Part shown: positions 13,964 through 23,435 of the stretch, piece after piece | Position numbering within the stretch: the first letter of the stretch is position 1 | How the letters are laid out: each line of letters starts with the position of its first letter | Assembly (NCBI GenBank): GCA_903908715.1 | Contig: CAIVSY010000032.1 | Span: 1 to 52,001, forward strand | Origin: an uncultured bacterium | GTDB taxonomy: Bacteria > Verrucomicrobiota > Kiritimatiellia > CAIKKV01 > CAITUY01 | Length of the DNA stretch: 52,001 nt | Direction: 5' to 3' | The notes under the pieces: model-generated | What the model saw: the letters and a program-made list of their open reading frames with translations, nothing else | What the model was told of the DNA's origin: nothing | Databases searched by the model: none | Made by a program: the position numbers and the translations under genes

Positions 13964-16375
13964 ATGTCGATGTCGGATACAGAAATCCTGACAGAAGCGG
14001 TAAATGAGACGACTTGCACGGTATGTGAACATCCGCTGGATGTCACAGGACTGCAACCCTTTCTGTCGATTGCCTGCCCGGAGTGTCACTCCCCGCAAAC
14101 GGTACCTGCAAAACTGGGCGGCTTTCTTCTGGTGGAGTTGCTGGGCAAGGGTGGAATGGGCGCCGTGTACCGCGGGCGCGACACCTCGCTTGACCGGTGG
14201 GTAGCCGTCAAGGTCATGTTGACCACGCTGGGATCCAACAAGGAATTCGTGGAGACCTTTCGGCGAGAGGCGCAGGCGGCGGCGGCGTTGAATCATCCCA
14301 ATGTTGTGCAGATTTATTCCTTTGGTGTTGCCCGTGGGCAGCCCTACATGGTGATGGAACTGCTTGAGGGTGGCCGGCTGGATCAGATGATAGCCAAAGG
14401 GGATTCTCTCGACGAATCGCTGGTGTTCAAGATGGCGACTGATGTAGCCGAGGGTTTGAATGCGGCGGCAAACATCGGGCTGATCCATGGCGACGTGAAG
14501 CCGGAGAACATCCTGGTGGATTCCAATGGGACGGCGAAGATTGTTGATTTTGGTCTTGCGCGGTTCAAGCAGAGTACACAGCCGGGAGTCAAGGGTGTAT
14601 GGGGTACGCCCTATTACATTGCGCCCGAAAAGATTCGCGGGCATCCCGGGGATGCCAGGTCGGACATTTACAGTCTTGGGGCAACGGTTTTCCATGCCTT
14701 GACCCTCAAGCCGCCCTTTGATGGGCAGACGCCGATCGACGTGGTCAAGGCCCGGCTCAAGGCGCCGGCACCGGCGTTGCGGAGTCTGCGGCCTGATGCG
14801 GATGCGGAAGTGGAGATGATTGTCGGCCGGATGCTGGAGGCGGAGCCGATCAAGCGGTATCCGACGTACCTGTCCCTTCTGGCAGACATGCGCAAGACGG
14901 TTGCGAGGCTCAAGCCTGCGCCGTCGTCGGCTCTTCCCGCGATGACCAAGCGCGGGGGCAGGATTGTGGTGACCAAGAGGAAATCCAAGGCGGGCATTTC
15001 GGTGCCCGCCTCGACGGGGCCCATCACGGTGCCGGCGAAGGTCGGAGCCATGGCGGCTCCTTCGCCTGTGATGACACTGCCGGAGGAGGAGCGGCCGTTG
15101 AGCCGGAACGCGAAGAGGGCCTGGATGATAGTCGGGATCCTGGCGGGGCTGCTTGTGCTTGCGGGGATTGTGGCGGGAGTCGTGGTGCACATGAACCGCG
15201 TCAAGGACCGGCAGGCGGAACAGGCGGCGGATCTTGCGCGGCTGGCGGATCTTCAGAAACTTTCCGAAACGCTCTTGTCGCAGGTGTCGGAGTCGATCGC
15301 ACCTGTGCTCAAGAAGGCCGAAACCGCCCGGAAATGGAAGGATGAGGCGGATCTGGCGATGGTTTCCATGAAGGCTTCCATCGGGAAGATTTCCGATGCC
15401 GCGCTGGTGGAGGAAGTGAACAAGAACGGGACCCAGTGGGCGGGGGAACTGGCGCGGATGGTGAGGTCGATCCCTGCGGCCGTGGCGGATCTCGGGGCTT
15501 TGACCAACGCGCTTGCAACAGCCCGCGTGGCGGCGCTTGCGGCCACGAATGCGGCGCCCGCCGAGGCGGCGATGGACCCCGTTGGCGGATACCCCGAGAT
15601 GGCGCGGCAGAAGGTTTCGGCGCTGGAGGCGGATTTGACGAAAGGGGAAACGACCCTGAAGTCGCTGCTTGAACTGAAGAGCAAGGTCAGCAAGGTGGCG
15701 GCTGTTCAGGCGGAGGAGGCGGAGCGCCTGGCCAAGGATCAGGCCGAGCGGGAGCGTTTGGCGCGCGAGGAGGAGGAAAAGATCCGTCTGGCCGAGGAGA
15801 TGGAGAAGCTTGGGGCGGTCGAGATGACGCTCATTGCGGAGACCCGCAAAGCCAATGCGACCATGATCCAGCAGAACCTGGTTCAGCAGGCGGCGGATGC
15901 GATGGCTGCGATCGGGGCCGGGCTCAAGTCGGAGGTTGGCAAGGCGGCGCACAAAGCGGCCATGGAGCGCTACGAGCTGATGGGCGGCCTCAAGGGAATG
16001 ATCATCGCGGGGATTGCGAGGGATGTGAAGCAGAGTCCCGAGACCGGCTTCCGGTTCGGCTGGCTTTCGCCCCAGCGGGATGTACTGGGAGCGGATGACA
16101 ACCAGGTGGTGATTCGCGGGGGAACGGTGACCTGGGACAAGGTGCCGCCTCCGCAAATGCTGAAGTTCATCCGGCGCTATGCCAAGGATGGGGGGCTTTC
16201 ATCGCGGGAAGCGGGGCGCAACCTGCTGGGTGCGGCCGCCTATGTGGTGGAGGCGGCGTCCGGAAGTGACAGCGCGAAGAAGATTGCGGCGGATCTGGTG
16301 CGGGAGGCTGCTTCGGCGGATTCCAAGGCCGGCGAGAAGGCGAAGACCCTGTTGCCGGAGCTGGAGGGGCTGTAA
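13964..16375 (+). CDS. Transmembrane Ser/Thr protein kinase with N-terminal zinc ribbon
   Basis: This 803-residue protein starts with a zinc-ribbon-like pair of CX2C motifs (Cys18, 21, 38, 41). The Hanks-type kinase domain (about 52-310) has GKGGMGAVYRG, ATP Lys83 in VAVKVM, the loop HGDVKPEN in place of HRDLKPEN, DFG and GTPYYIAPE. One transmembrane helix lies at about 387-412. The outer part has long Ala/Glu/Lys-rich helical stretches, probably coiled coil, and ends in an unrecognised domain of about 150 residues. AGGAAC stands before ATG 13964. The catalytic Asp is kept, so activity is expected. Substrates are unknown. Confidence 0.9.
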   Translation: MSMSDTEILTEAVNETTCTVCEHPLDVTGLQPFLSIACPECHSPQTVPAKLGGFLLVELLGKGGMGAVYRGRDTSLDRWVAVKVMLTTLGSNKEFVETFRREAQAAAALNHPNVVQIYSFGVARGQPYMVMELLEGGRLDQMIAKGDSLDESLVFKMATDVAEGLNAAANIGLIHGDVKPENILVDSNGTAKIVDFGLARFKQSTQPGVKGVWGTPYYIAPEKIRGHPGDARSDIYSLGATVFHALTLKPPFDGQTPIDVVKARLKAPAPALRSLRPDADAEVEMIVGRMLEAEPIKRYPTYLSLLADMRKTVARLKPAPSSALPAMTKRGGRIVVTKRKSKAGISVPASTGPITVPAKVGAMAAPSPVMTLPEEERPLSRNAKRAWMIVGILAGLLVLAGIVAGVVVHMNRVKDRQAEQAADLARLADLQKLSETLLSQVSESIAPVLKKAETARKWKDEADLAMVSMKASIGKISDAALVEEVNKNGTQWAGELARMVRSIPAAVADLGALTNALATARVAALAATNAAPAEAAMDPVGGYPEMARQKVSALEADLTKGETTLKSLLELKSKVSKVAAVQAEEAERLAKDQAERERLAREEEEKIRLAEEMEKLGAVEMTLIAETRKANATMIQQNLVQQAADAMAAIGAGLKSEVGKAAHKAAMERYELMGGLKGMIIAGIARDVKQSPETGFRFGWLSPQRDVLGADDNQVVIRGGTVTWDKVPPPQMLKFIRRYAKDGGLSSREAGRNLLGAAAYVVEAASGSDSAKKIAADLVREAASADSKAGEKAKTLLPELEGL

Positions 16376-16418
16376 GCCCTGAGGTGGAACGATGCGGTTC
16401 GGGACACCCTCACCCCAG

Positions 16419-16441
16419 CCCTCTCCCGTCAAGGGAGAGGG
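16419..16441. terminator. Perfect 9-bp hairpin between convergent genes
   Basis: CCCTCTCCC-GTCAA-GGGAGAGGG (16419-16441) is a perfect stem-loop just after the kinase gene and before the convergent DUF721 gene, so it could terminate in both directions. Fifteen of its bases (CTCTCCCGTCAAGGG) recur at 16458-16472. The preceding CCCTCACCCCAG resembles a repeat family scattered between genes in many bacteria. There is no strong T-run. Confidence 0.5.
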
Positions 16442-16504
16442 AGTTATGGTTTCTTGACTCTCCCGTCAAGGGCGGGGGGATTCTGAATCGTTCCGGCTGG
16501 GCGT

Positions 16505-16855
16505 TCAGGAGCCGGGGTCCATTTGGAGCCGGACTGAGCGGATTCTTTCCTTTCCGAAATTCTTCTGGAGATTCGCCAGCATTTCCCGGGCTGCGTAGCG
16601 TTTCAGTTCGCTCAGCCAGGGTGAGCTATCCACATACACAACGAGTTCCCCGTTCTGGAGGGCGCCCGGCCGGGTGTGGGCGGCCACGGCCTTTCCGAGG
16701 GTTGCCTCCCAGCGGTCCTGCAGATCGTTCACATCCCGGGTTTCCTCCAGGCGCAGGCTTTTCAGGAAAGGGGCGATCAATTTCGAGAGGGGAATCCCGC
16801 CATCCAGCTGGCGGCTGGCTGGCAGGTTGCCCTGTCGGTGTCGGGTGTAAGACAT
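16505..16855 (-). CDS. DUF721 (DciA-like) protein
   Basis: This small protein of 116 residues (124 if the ATG at 16879 is used) has the DUF721 pattern: basic N-terminus, DLQDRWEATLGKAVAAHTRPGAL, then NGELVVYVDSSPWLSELKRYA. Family members include DciA, a helper for replicative helicase loading. The start at 16855 (MSYTRHRQ) has ACAGG upstream and lies 10 nt after the hydG stop. The start at 16879 would overlap hydG by 14 nt. It is probably co-transcribed with hydG without a functional link. Confidence 0.75.
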   Translation of the reverse strand: MSYTRHRQGNLPASRQLDGGIPLSKLIAPFLKSLRLEETRDVNDLQDRWEATLGKAVAAHTRPGALQNGELVVYVDSSPWLSELKRYAAREMLANLQKNFGKERIRSVRLQMDPGS

Positions 16856-16865
16856 GGGGGGCCTG

Positions 16866-18260
16866 TCAGCAGAATACATCCCGCTTGCCGGCGCGGACCT
16901 GATCCATGAGGCTCATCGAGGTGGCACGCTGGAGCGGGTTCATGGCGGCCAGGGTCTCCTCGATCAGTTTCTCTCCCGTCTTGCAGGTTTCCGGCGAGGC
17001 GTAATCGAGGAGATACTCCAGGAAAGTGGAGAGCGCGTTCGGGTCGCAGTGGTATTTGATTTCCCCGGGTTTCGCCAGATCCATGAAATCCTGACCGGTC
17101 CGGCCCAGCCGGTAGCAGGAGGTGCAGAACGATGGGATATGGCCGAGCTGGGCGACGTCACGCACAACCTCGTCCAGGGAGCGGTGGTCACCGAGGGAGA
17201 ACTGGCTCCAATCCTCCTTTTCGCCGTCCCCGTAGCCGCCGGGATTGGTGCGGCTGCCGGCGGAGATCTGAGAGACTCCGAGAGCGAAGGTTTCGCGCCG
17301 GATATTGGGGTTTTCGCGGGTTGACAGGATAATGCCGGTGTAAGGGACGGCCAGGCGGAGGATTGCGACGATCTTGCGGAAGTCTATATCGGAAACCGGT
17401 TTGGGTGGGTGTGTGGCCATTTCCGATCCGGCGGCCGGTTCCAGTCGCGGCACGCTGATGGTATGCGGGCCGATCCCGTAGCAGGCATCCAGGTGCTGGC
17501 TATGCTGCAGAAGGGCCAGCAATTCGAAACGCCAGTCGAAAAGGCCGAAGAGGACGCCGATACCGATATCATCGATGCCTGCGTGGATCGCGCGTTCCGG
17601 TGCGGTGACCCGCCAGTTGTAATCCTTTTTCCGCCCGGCCAGATGCACCGCCTCGTACGTTCCGCGGTGGTAGGTTTCCTGGAACAGCTGGTAGGTGCCG
17701 ATACCGGTGTTCTTCAACTGCTTGAATTCCTCCAGCGTCAGGGGTGCGACATTTACGTTCACGCGCCGGATTTCGCCGCGGCCCTCGCGTACGCCGTAGA
17801 TGGTCTCGATGGCTTTCAGGACATAGTCGAATCCTTCGCGGGGGTAGGATTCGCCGGCCACGAGCAGGACCCGTTTATGGCCCTGGTTCACGAGGATCCG
17901 GGTTTCGTTGGCGATTTCCTCCCGGGAGAGTGCGCGGCGGTGTACGGCGGTATTGCGTGCTCGGAAGGCGCAGTAGAGGCATTCATTTGCGCAAAGGTTC
18001 GAGATGTAGAGCGGGGCGAAGACGACCAGGCGTTTGCCGTAGATCTCCTCCTTCACGGTTTTCGCGCACTCGAACAGTTCCCCGAGGAGTTCCGGGTCGC
18101 TGATTGACGCGAGGATGGCGGCGTCCTCCAGATCCAGTCCCTTCCGTTCCCGCGCCTTATCCAGCGTGGCGCGCACTTGTGCGGCATCGTTCCGGGTATT
18201 TGCCAGGACCGTGGTGACGGCTTTTTCGTCGATCGGATTCAGGATCTCCTCTTCGCTCAT
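16866..18260 (-). CDS. hydG: [FeFe]-hydrogenase radical SAM maturase HydG
   Basis: HydG cleaves tyrosine to make the CO and CN ligands of the [FeFe]-hydrogenase H-cluster. The 464-residue product has the radical SAM motif CANECLYC (Cys90, 94, 97; CX3CX2C). It also has the second-cluster motif CTSC followed by Cys after 22 residues (CX2CX22C), which separates HydG from ThiH. The opening LYISNLCANECLYCAFR is typical. GGAGA precedes the start. No hydE, hydF or hydA is in the window. Confidence 0.95.
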   Translation of the reverse strand: MSEEEILNPIDEKAVTTVLANTRNDAAQVRATLDKARERKGLDLEDAAILASISDPELLGELFECAKTVKEEIYGKRLVVFAPLYISNLCANECLYCAFRARNTAVHRRALSREEIANETRILVNQGHKRVLLVAGESYPREGFDYVLKAIETIYGVREGRGEIRRVNVNVAPLTLEEFKQLKNTGIGTYQLFQETYHRGTYEAVHLAGRKKDYNWRVTAPERAIHAGIDDIGIGVLFGLFDWRFELLALLQHSQHLDACYGIGPHTISVPRLEPAAGSEMATHPPKPVSDIDFRKIVAILRLAVPYTGIILSTRENPNIRRETFALGVSQISAGSRTNPGGYGDGEKEDWSQFSLGDHRSLDEVVRDVAQLGHIPSFCTSCYRLGRTGQDFMDLAKPGEIKYHCDPNALSTFLEYLLDYASPETCKTGEKLIEETLAAMNPLQRATSMSLMDQVRAGKRDVFC

Positions 18261-18284
18261 GGTCGGTTCTCCACAAAGGGGGCA

Positions 18285-18313
18285 AATATACCAGAAGGTG
18301 GGGCGGGTGTGGA
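18285..18313 (-). promoter_or_regulatory. Possible extended -10 promoter of hydG
   Basis: On the minus strand, TCCACA (18308-18313) and TATATT (18285-18290) are 17 nt apart. TGG directly before TATATT gives an extended -10. Transcription would start near 18278, leaving a leader of about 18 nt before the ATG at 18260. Confidence 0.4.
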
Positions 18314-18426
18314 ATAAAACACTTCATTGCCCGCCCTGCTTACCGGCCCTGCCGGGAAGCTTACGGATCATCCGGCGGGTTTCGCGGTGCTTGCTACCCG
18401 GGCGGTTGCGTGGCAGAATTGGAGCT

Positions 18427-19420
<994 letters not shown>

Positions 19421-19421
19421 G

Positions 19422-19928
19422 ATGAACCTGGTGATCGACCAGCGATTGCTTGCGTGGACGCTGATTACCTTCGGCGGGGTGGTGGCCATCCTGGCGAAGT
19501 ACGCGTTCAAGCCGTTGCAGCAGTTGCTGGCCGAGCGTGAGAAGAAGATCCGTGATTCTTTGGAGGAAGCCCGGAAGGCGCGGGAGGGGGCGGAGGTCAT
19601 CCGGCGGGAGGGGGAAGCCCGGATGAACGAGGCGCGCGAGGAGGCGCGCCGGATTCTTGAGGAAGGCCGCCGCATGGCGGCGGATGTCCGTTCCGAGGCG
19701 GGGCGTGCGGCGCGGGAGGAGGCCGAGGCGCTGTTGCGGAAGGCCCGGGAGGAAATGGGGCGTGAATCCCGCCGCAGCGTGGATGCCCTGCGGGGCACGG
19801 TGGCGGCCATTTCCCTGCAGGTGGCAAAGGATGTGATTCGCGAGAATCTCGATGAGAACCGTCACCGCCAATTGGTGGATGAATATCTCCAGCGGTTGAA
19901 GGAGGCGCATGGAAACACGCAACGCTGA
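19422..19928 (+). CDS. atpF: ATP synthase F0 subunit b
   Basis: This 168-residue peripheral stalk subunit has one N-terminal membrane helix (about 12-30) and then a long charged helix, rich in Glu, Arg and Ala, that dimerises as a coiled coil. The membrane-exit segment KYAFKPLQQLLAEREKKI is characteristic. Its ATG starts 1 nt after the atpE stop, and its end overlaps atpH by 20 nt. Confidence 0.93.
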   Translation: MNLVIDQRLLAWTLITFGGVVAILAKYAFKPLQQLLAEREKKIRDSLEEARKAREGAEVIRREGEARMNEAREEARRILEEGRRMAADVRSEAGRAAREEAEALLRKAREEMGRESRRSVDALRGTVAAISLQVAKDVIRENLDENRHRQLVDEYLQRLKEAHGNTQR

Positions 19929-20451
19929 TGCGAATGCGTATGCCGCGGCGCTGGCGGACCTCGAGCAGGCGGTGGGGCGCGGGTGGCAGGCGGGGGGTGA
20001 GTTGGGGGAGGTTCTTGCTTTGCTTGACCGTGACGGTCGAATCGACGATTTTCTTGCGAATCCGGCCGTGACGGCGGAGGGGAAGTCGGCGGCGGTGCGG
20101 GACTTGCTTGGGGCGCGGATTCACTCCGTGCTTCTGCATTTTCTCCTGATCCTTGTGGAGCAGGGGATGTGGCACTGCTTGCGGGATATTGCCGGGGCGT
20201 ACTTTGCGATTGCCGGCCAGCGTGCCGGCCGGTCGGCCGGAGAGGTGACGACGGCGATCCCGTTGACGGGGGAGCAGGTAAAAGATCTTGAGTCCGCGCT
20301 GGCGGAAAAGCTGGGGCGGCCCGTTCGGTTGCGTACGCGCGTGGACCCTGCCGTGATCGGTGGGGTGTCGGTGCGGGTTGGAGACATGGTTCTGGATGGA
20401 ACAGTGGCCCATCGGTTGGATCGGGTCAGGGAGGCATTGGTGCGAGTATGA
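19909..20451 (+). CDS. atpH: ATP synthase subunit delta
   Basis: This 180-residue subunit connects the peripheral stalk to F1. The N-terminal helical domain and the C-terminal segment DPAVIGGVSVRVGDMVLDGTV (matching the usual GG..v.vgd.v.DgSv pattern) identify it. It overlaps atpF by 20 nt and the next gene by 4 nt (ATGA). The F1 genes atpA, atpG, atpD and atpC would normally follow but do not. Confidence 0.92.
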   Translation: METRNADANAYAAALADLEQAVGRGWQAGGELGEVLALLDRDGRIDDFLANPAVTAEGKSAAVRDLLGARIHSVLLHFLLILVEQGMWHCLRDIAGAYFAIAGQRAGRSAGEVTTAIPLTGEQVKDLESALAEKLGRPVRLRTRVDPAVIGGVSVRVGDMVLDGTVAHRLDRVREALVRV

Positions 20452-22634
20452 AGCGGTGGACAATGAGGGCAGGGGTGGCAGGCGGGCTGGTATGGGCGGC
20501 CGCTTTCGGCATATGGATTACGGGGGATGCGGCGTTGGCGGTGACGGGAAAGACCCTGGAGCCGGATCCGCAGTCGGCGGTTGTGGCCCGGCAACTGGCG
20601 CGTGCGATCCCGCGGCTGCATCTTTCGAGGCGTGAGCTCGATGAGAGTCTTTCGGTGGAGGCATTCCAGGGTTTCCTTAACATGCTGGACTATGACCACG
20701 CCTACTTCCTGGCATCCGACGTGGAGGAATTCCGCAAGGAGGCGCCCTTGCTCGCCAGCCGGCTTGAGAAAGGGGATGTTTCCTTTGCGTTCCGCGTCTT
20801 CGAGCGGCTGCGGGAGCGGGTCCGGGACCGGGTGGCCTTTGCCGATTCGCTCCTGGAAAAGGGATTCGATTTGACGGTCAGCGAGACCTACGTCTGGAAG
20901 CGCAAGGATGCGCCGTGGGCGGCCGGCCGGGAGGAATGGGATGACCTGTGGCGCAGGAAGGTCAAGAACGAGTACCTGGCGCGGGTTGTGGTGCGGCATC
21001 TTTCGGATGAGGGTGCGACCAACAAGGCGGCTGCGACGGAAGGTCCGGAAGGCACGAACGCCCCGGCGGCGGGCGTCCGGCGGGCGTCCGAGGCCGATGC
21101 GCTTCTTGCACCCGACGCATTTGTGCGCAAGCGGCACAAGCAGTACCTGATTATTCTGGAGGATAGTGATGCCGACTTTGTCCTGCAGCGGTACCTGACG
21201 GCGTTTGCGCAGGCCTACGACCCGCATTCCGAGTACATGACCCCCAGCACCAGCGAGGACTTTGATATTGGAATGAAGCTTTCGCTGGTGGGGATTGGCG
21301 CGTTGCTTTCCAGCGAGGATGGCGCGGCCGAGATCGAACAGATCATACCCGGCGGGCCGGCCGACCGGGACGGCCGGCTCAAGCCCGGCGACCGGATCAT
21401 TGCGGTGGCGCAGGGCGATGCCGAGCCGGTGGACATCCTGCATTGGCCCCTTTACAAGGCTGTACGGATCATCCGCGGAGAGAAGGGGACAAAGGTGGTG
21501 CTGACGGTGATTCCGGCCTCCGACATATCCGGAACGCGGACGGTGCGGATCGACCTTGTCCGCGACGAGGTCAAGCTCGAGGCCCAAGCGGCCAAGGGCG
21601 AGGTGGTGCCGGTCGTTTCCGAAGGCGTGACCAACCGGATCGGGGTGATCCGGCTGCCGGCGTTCTACGCCGACATGAAGCAGCGGGTGAGCGGGGGTGA
21701 GGAGTACCGGAGTTCGACGCGCGATGTGGCTGCGCTGATTCTCGGGATGAAGACCAACGGGGTGGAGGGTTTGATCCTTGACTTGCGCAACAACGGAGGA
21801 GGTTCCCTGGCCGAGGCTGTCGAGATGACTGGGCTGTTCATTTCGGCTGGTCCGGTGGTGCAGGTGCGCGAGTCGCGCGGCATCCAGGTGTTGAGTGATC
21901 CCGATCCCGGCGTGTTCTATGCGGGTCCGCTGATGGTGCTGGTCAACCGGTTCAGTGCATCGGCGTCGGAGATCCTGGCCGGTGCGTTGCAGGATTACGG
22001 GCGGGCGATTTTGGTCGGCGATTCCAAGACGCACGGGAAGGGGACGGTGCAATCATGGCAGAACCTCGACGAGCGCAATCCGAGGCTGGGTTCCCTCAAG
22101 ATCACCACGCACAGTTTCTACCGGGTGGCGGGCGGTTCCACGCAACTCAAGGGAGTCGTGCCTGACATCGTGGTCCGGTCGACGCTCGATGTGATGGAAG
22201 TGGGAGAGGAATTTCTGCCGCATGCGATGAACTGGACGGTGGTCAACATGGCCCGTTACCGGCCGGTATCCGATCTCAGTGCGGCGGTGAATGTGCTCAA
22301 GAGCCGTTCGCTGGCCCGGCGGCAGGAGGATAGCCGGTATCGGGCGCAGGAAAGCATGATTGAGCGGGTTCGTGCATTCCAGGTCTCGCGGGAGATTTCG
22401 CTTAACCTGCAGGACCGGCTCAAGCTGGCGCGCGAGGAGCGGGATATCGCCCGGCTGGAGGAGGAGGCGATATCGATGGACGAAGAAGGGGATGCGGGGG
22501 AGAAGAAAGACAGGAGCCGGGACCTTGTGTTGATTGAGGGGGGGCGGATCCTGGCGGATTTCATCGGCATGGGACAAACAAAGGAGAAGAGCAATGCGGA
22601 TCGCGTTCTGGAAAATGCATGGAGCGGCAAATGA
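20448..22634 (+). CDS. S41 tail-specific protease (Prc/CtpA-like)
   Basis: This is a 728-residue exported protease. A short basic N-terminus and hydrophobic helix (about 8-32) serve as signal or anchor. An N-terminal helical domain follows, then a PDZ domain (about 270-345, GGPADRDGRLKPGDRIIAVAQG) and the S41 catalytic domain. The nucleophile Ser is in NRFSASASEILAGAL and the base Lys in THGKGTVQSW. The long C-terminal helical region matches Prc-type enzymes. It cleaves periplasmic proteins from their C-terminus. Its start overlaps the atpH stop and its end overlaps dapF by 41 nt. Confidence 0.93.
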   Translation: MKRWTMRAGVAGGLVWAAAFGIWITGDAALAVTGKTLEPDPQSAVVARQLARAIPRLHLSRRELDESLSVEAFQGFLNMLDYDHAYFLASDVEEFRKEAPLLASRLEKGDVSFAFRVFERLRERVRDRVAFADSLLEKGFDLTVSETYVWKRKDAPWAAGREEWDDLWRRKVKNEYLARVVVRHLSDEGATNKAAATEGPEGTNAPAAGVRRASEADALLAPDAFVRKRHKQYLIILEDSDADFVLQRYLTAFAQAYDPHSEYMTPSTSEDFDIGMKLSLVGIGALLSSEDGAAEIEQIIPGGPADRDGRLKPGDRIIAVAQGDAEPVDILHWPLYKAVRIIRGEKGTKVVLTVIPASDISGTRTVRIDLVRDEVKLEAQAAKGEVVPVVSEGVTNRIGVIRLPAFYADMKQRVSGGEEYRSSTRDVAALILGMKTNGVEGLILDLRNNGGGSLAEAVEMTGLFISAGPVVQVRESRGIQVLSDPDPGVFYAGPLMVLVNRFSASASEILAGALQDYGRAILVGDSKTHGKGTVQSWQNLDERNPRLGSLKITTHSFYRVAGGSTQLKGVVPDIVVRSTLDVMEVGEEFLPHAMNWTVVNMARYRPVSDLSAAVNVLKSRSLARRQEDSRYRAQESMIERVRAFQVSREISLNLQDRLKLAREERDIARLEEEAISMDEEGDAGEKKDRSRDLVLIEGGRILADFIGMGQTKEKSNADRVLENAWSGK

Positions 22635-23400
22635 TTTTATCCTGGCGGATGACCGCCAGTTGACCTTCCCGGCGGCGGATAAGGCGTGGCTGGCCTCGGT
22701 GGCGGCGCGTCGAACGGGTGTGGGATGCGAGGGGATCATCCTGATCCAGCCTTCCGCCAAGGCGGATTTCCGGATGCGGTTCTTCAATCCGGACGGGGGA
22801 GAGGTGGATATGTGCGGCAATGGGGCCCGTTGTGTGGCGCGGCTGGCGCATGACATTGGCGTGGCGCCGGCGCGCATGCGTTTCGAGACGGCGGCGGGCA
22901 TGATCCAGGCGGAGATGATCGGTGACCGTGTCCGGCTGGGAATGACCGAGCCGAAGGACTGGAGGCTCAATGCCACGCTGGCGTTGCCGGGCGGTTCGCG
23001 GGCCTATGGGTTTGTCAACAGCGGTGTGCCACATGTGGTCATCGAGGTCCAGGATCTGGATGCGGTGGATGTGGCCGGGCTGGGGGCGGCTGTGCGGTAT
23101 CATCCCGACTTTGCCCCGAAGGGGACCAATGCCAACTTCATCCAGGTGACGGGTCCAGATTCCTTGCGGATCCGGACCTATGAGCGCGGGGTGGAAGCTG
23201 AAACACTGGCCTGCGGAACGGGCATGGTGGCGGCGGGGCTGATCGCCGGACGGATGGGCCGGGTCAAGCCGCCGGTCCGCATCACCTGCGCCAGCGGGGA
23301 TGTGATCGAAGTGGGGTATACGTTGCAGGATGAGACGGCCACGGGCGTGACGATGCTGGGCCCGGCGGCGTATGCGTTCAGGGGTGAACTGGAGTACTGA
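22594..23400 (+). CDS. dapF: Diaminopimelate epimerase
   Basis: DapF converts LL- to meso-diaminopimelate with two cysteines and no cofactor. The 268-residue product has both catalytic cysteines in their motifs, MCGNGARC and ETLACGTGM, and the usual opening FWKMHGAANDF. AAGGAGAAGAGC precedes ATG 22594, which lies inside the end of the S41 gene. It supplies the substrate for the lysA product encoded about 10 kb away on the other strand. Confidence 0.96.
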   Translation: MRIAFWKMHGAANDFILADDRQLTFPAADKAWLASVAARRTGVGCEGIILIQPSAKADFRMRFFNPDGGEVDMCGNGARCVARLAHDIGVAPARMRFETAAGMIQAEMIGDRVRLGMTEPKDWRLNATLALPGGSRAYGFVNSGVPHVVIEVQDLDAVDVAGLGAAVRYHPDFAPKGTNANFIQVTGPDSLRIRTYERGVEAETLACGTGMVAAGLIAGRMGRVKPPVRITCASGDVIEVGYTLQDETATGVTMLGPAAYAFRGELEY

Positions 23401-23435
23401 ATCGCGCGGCCTTCCATGGCGGAGGATGGATTCGC

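Noticed and set aside
13793-16156. A 787-codon frame opposite the Ser/Thr kinase
   Set aside because: It is Arg/His/Leu-rich shadow sequence. The plus-strand kinase motifs are unambiguous.
16866-18260. Annotation as ThiH (tyrosine lyase of thiamine synthesis)
   Set aside because: The C-terminal CX2CX22C second-cluster motif is specific to HydG.
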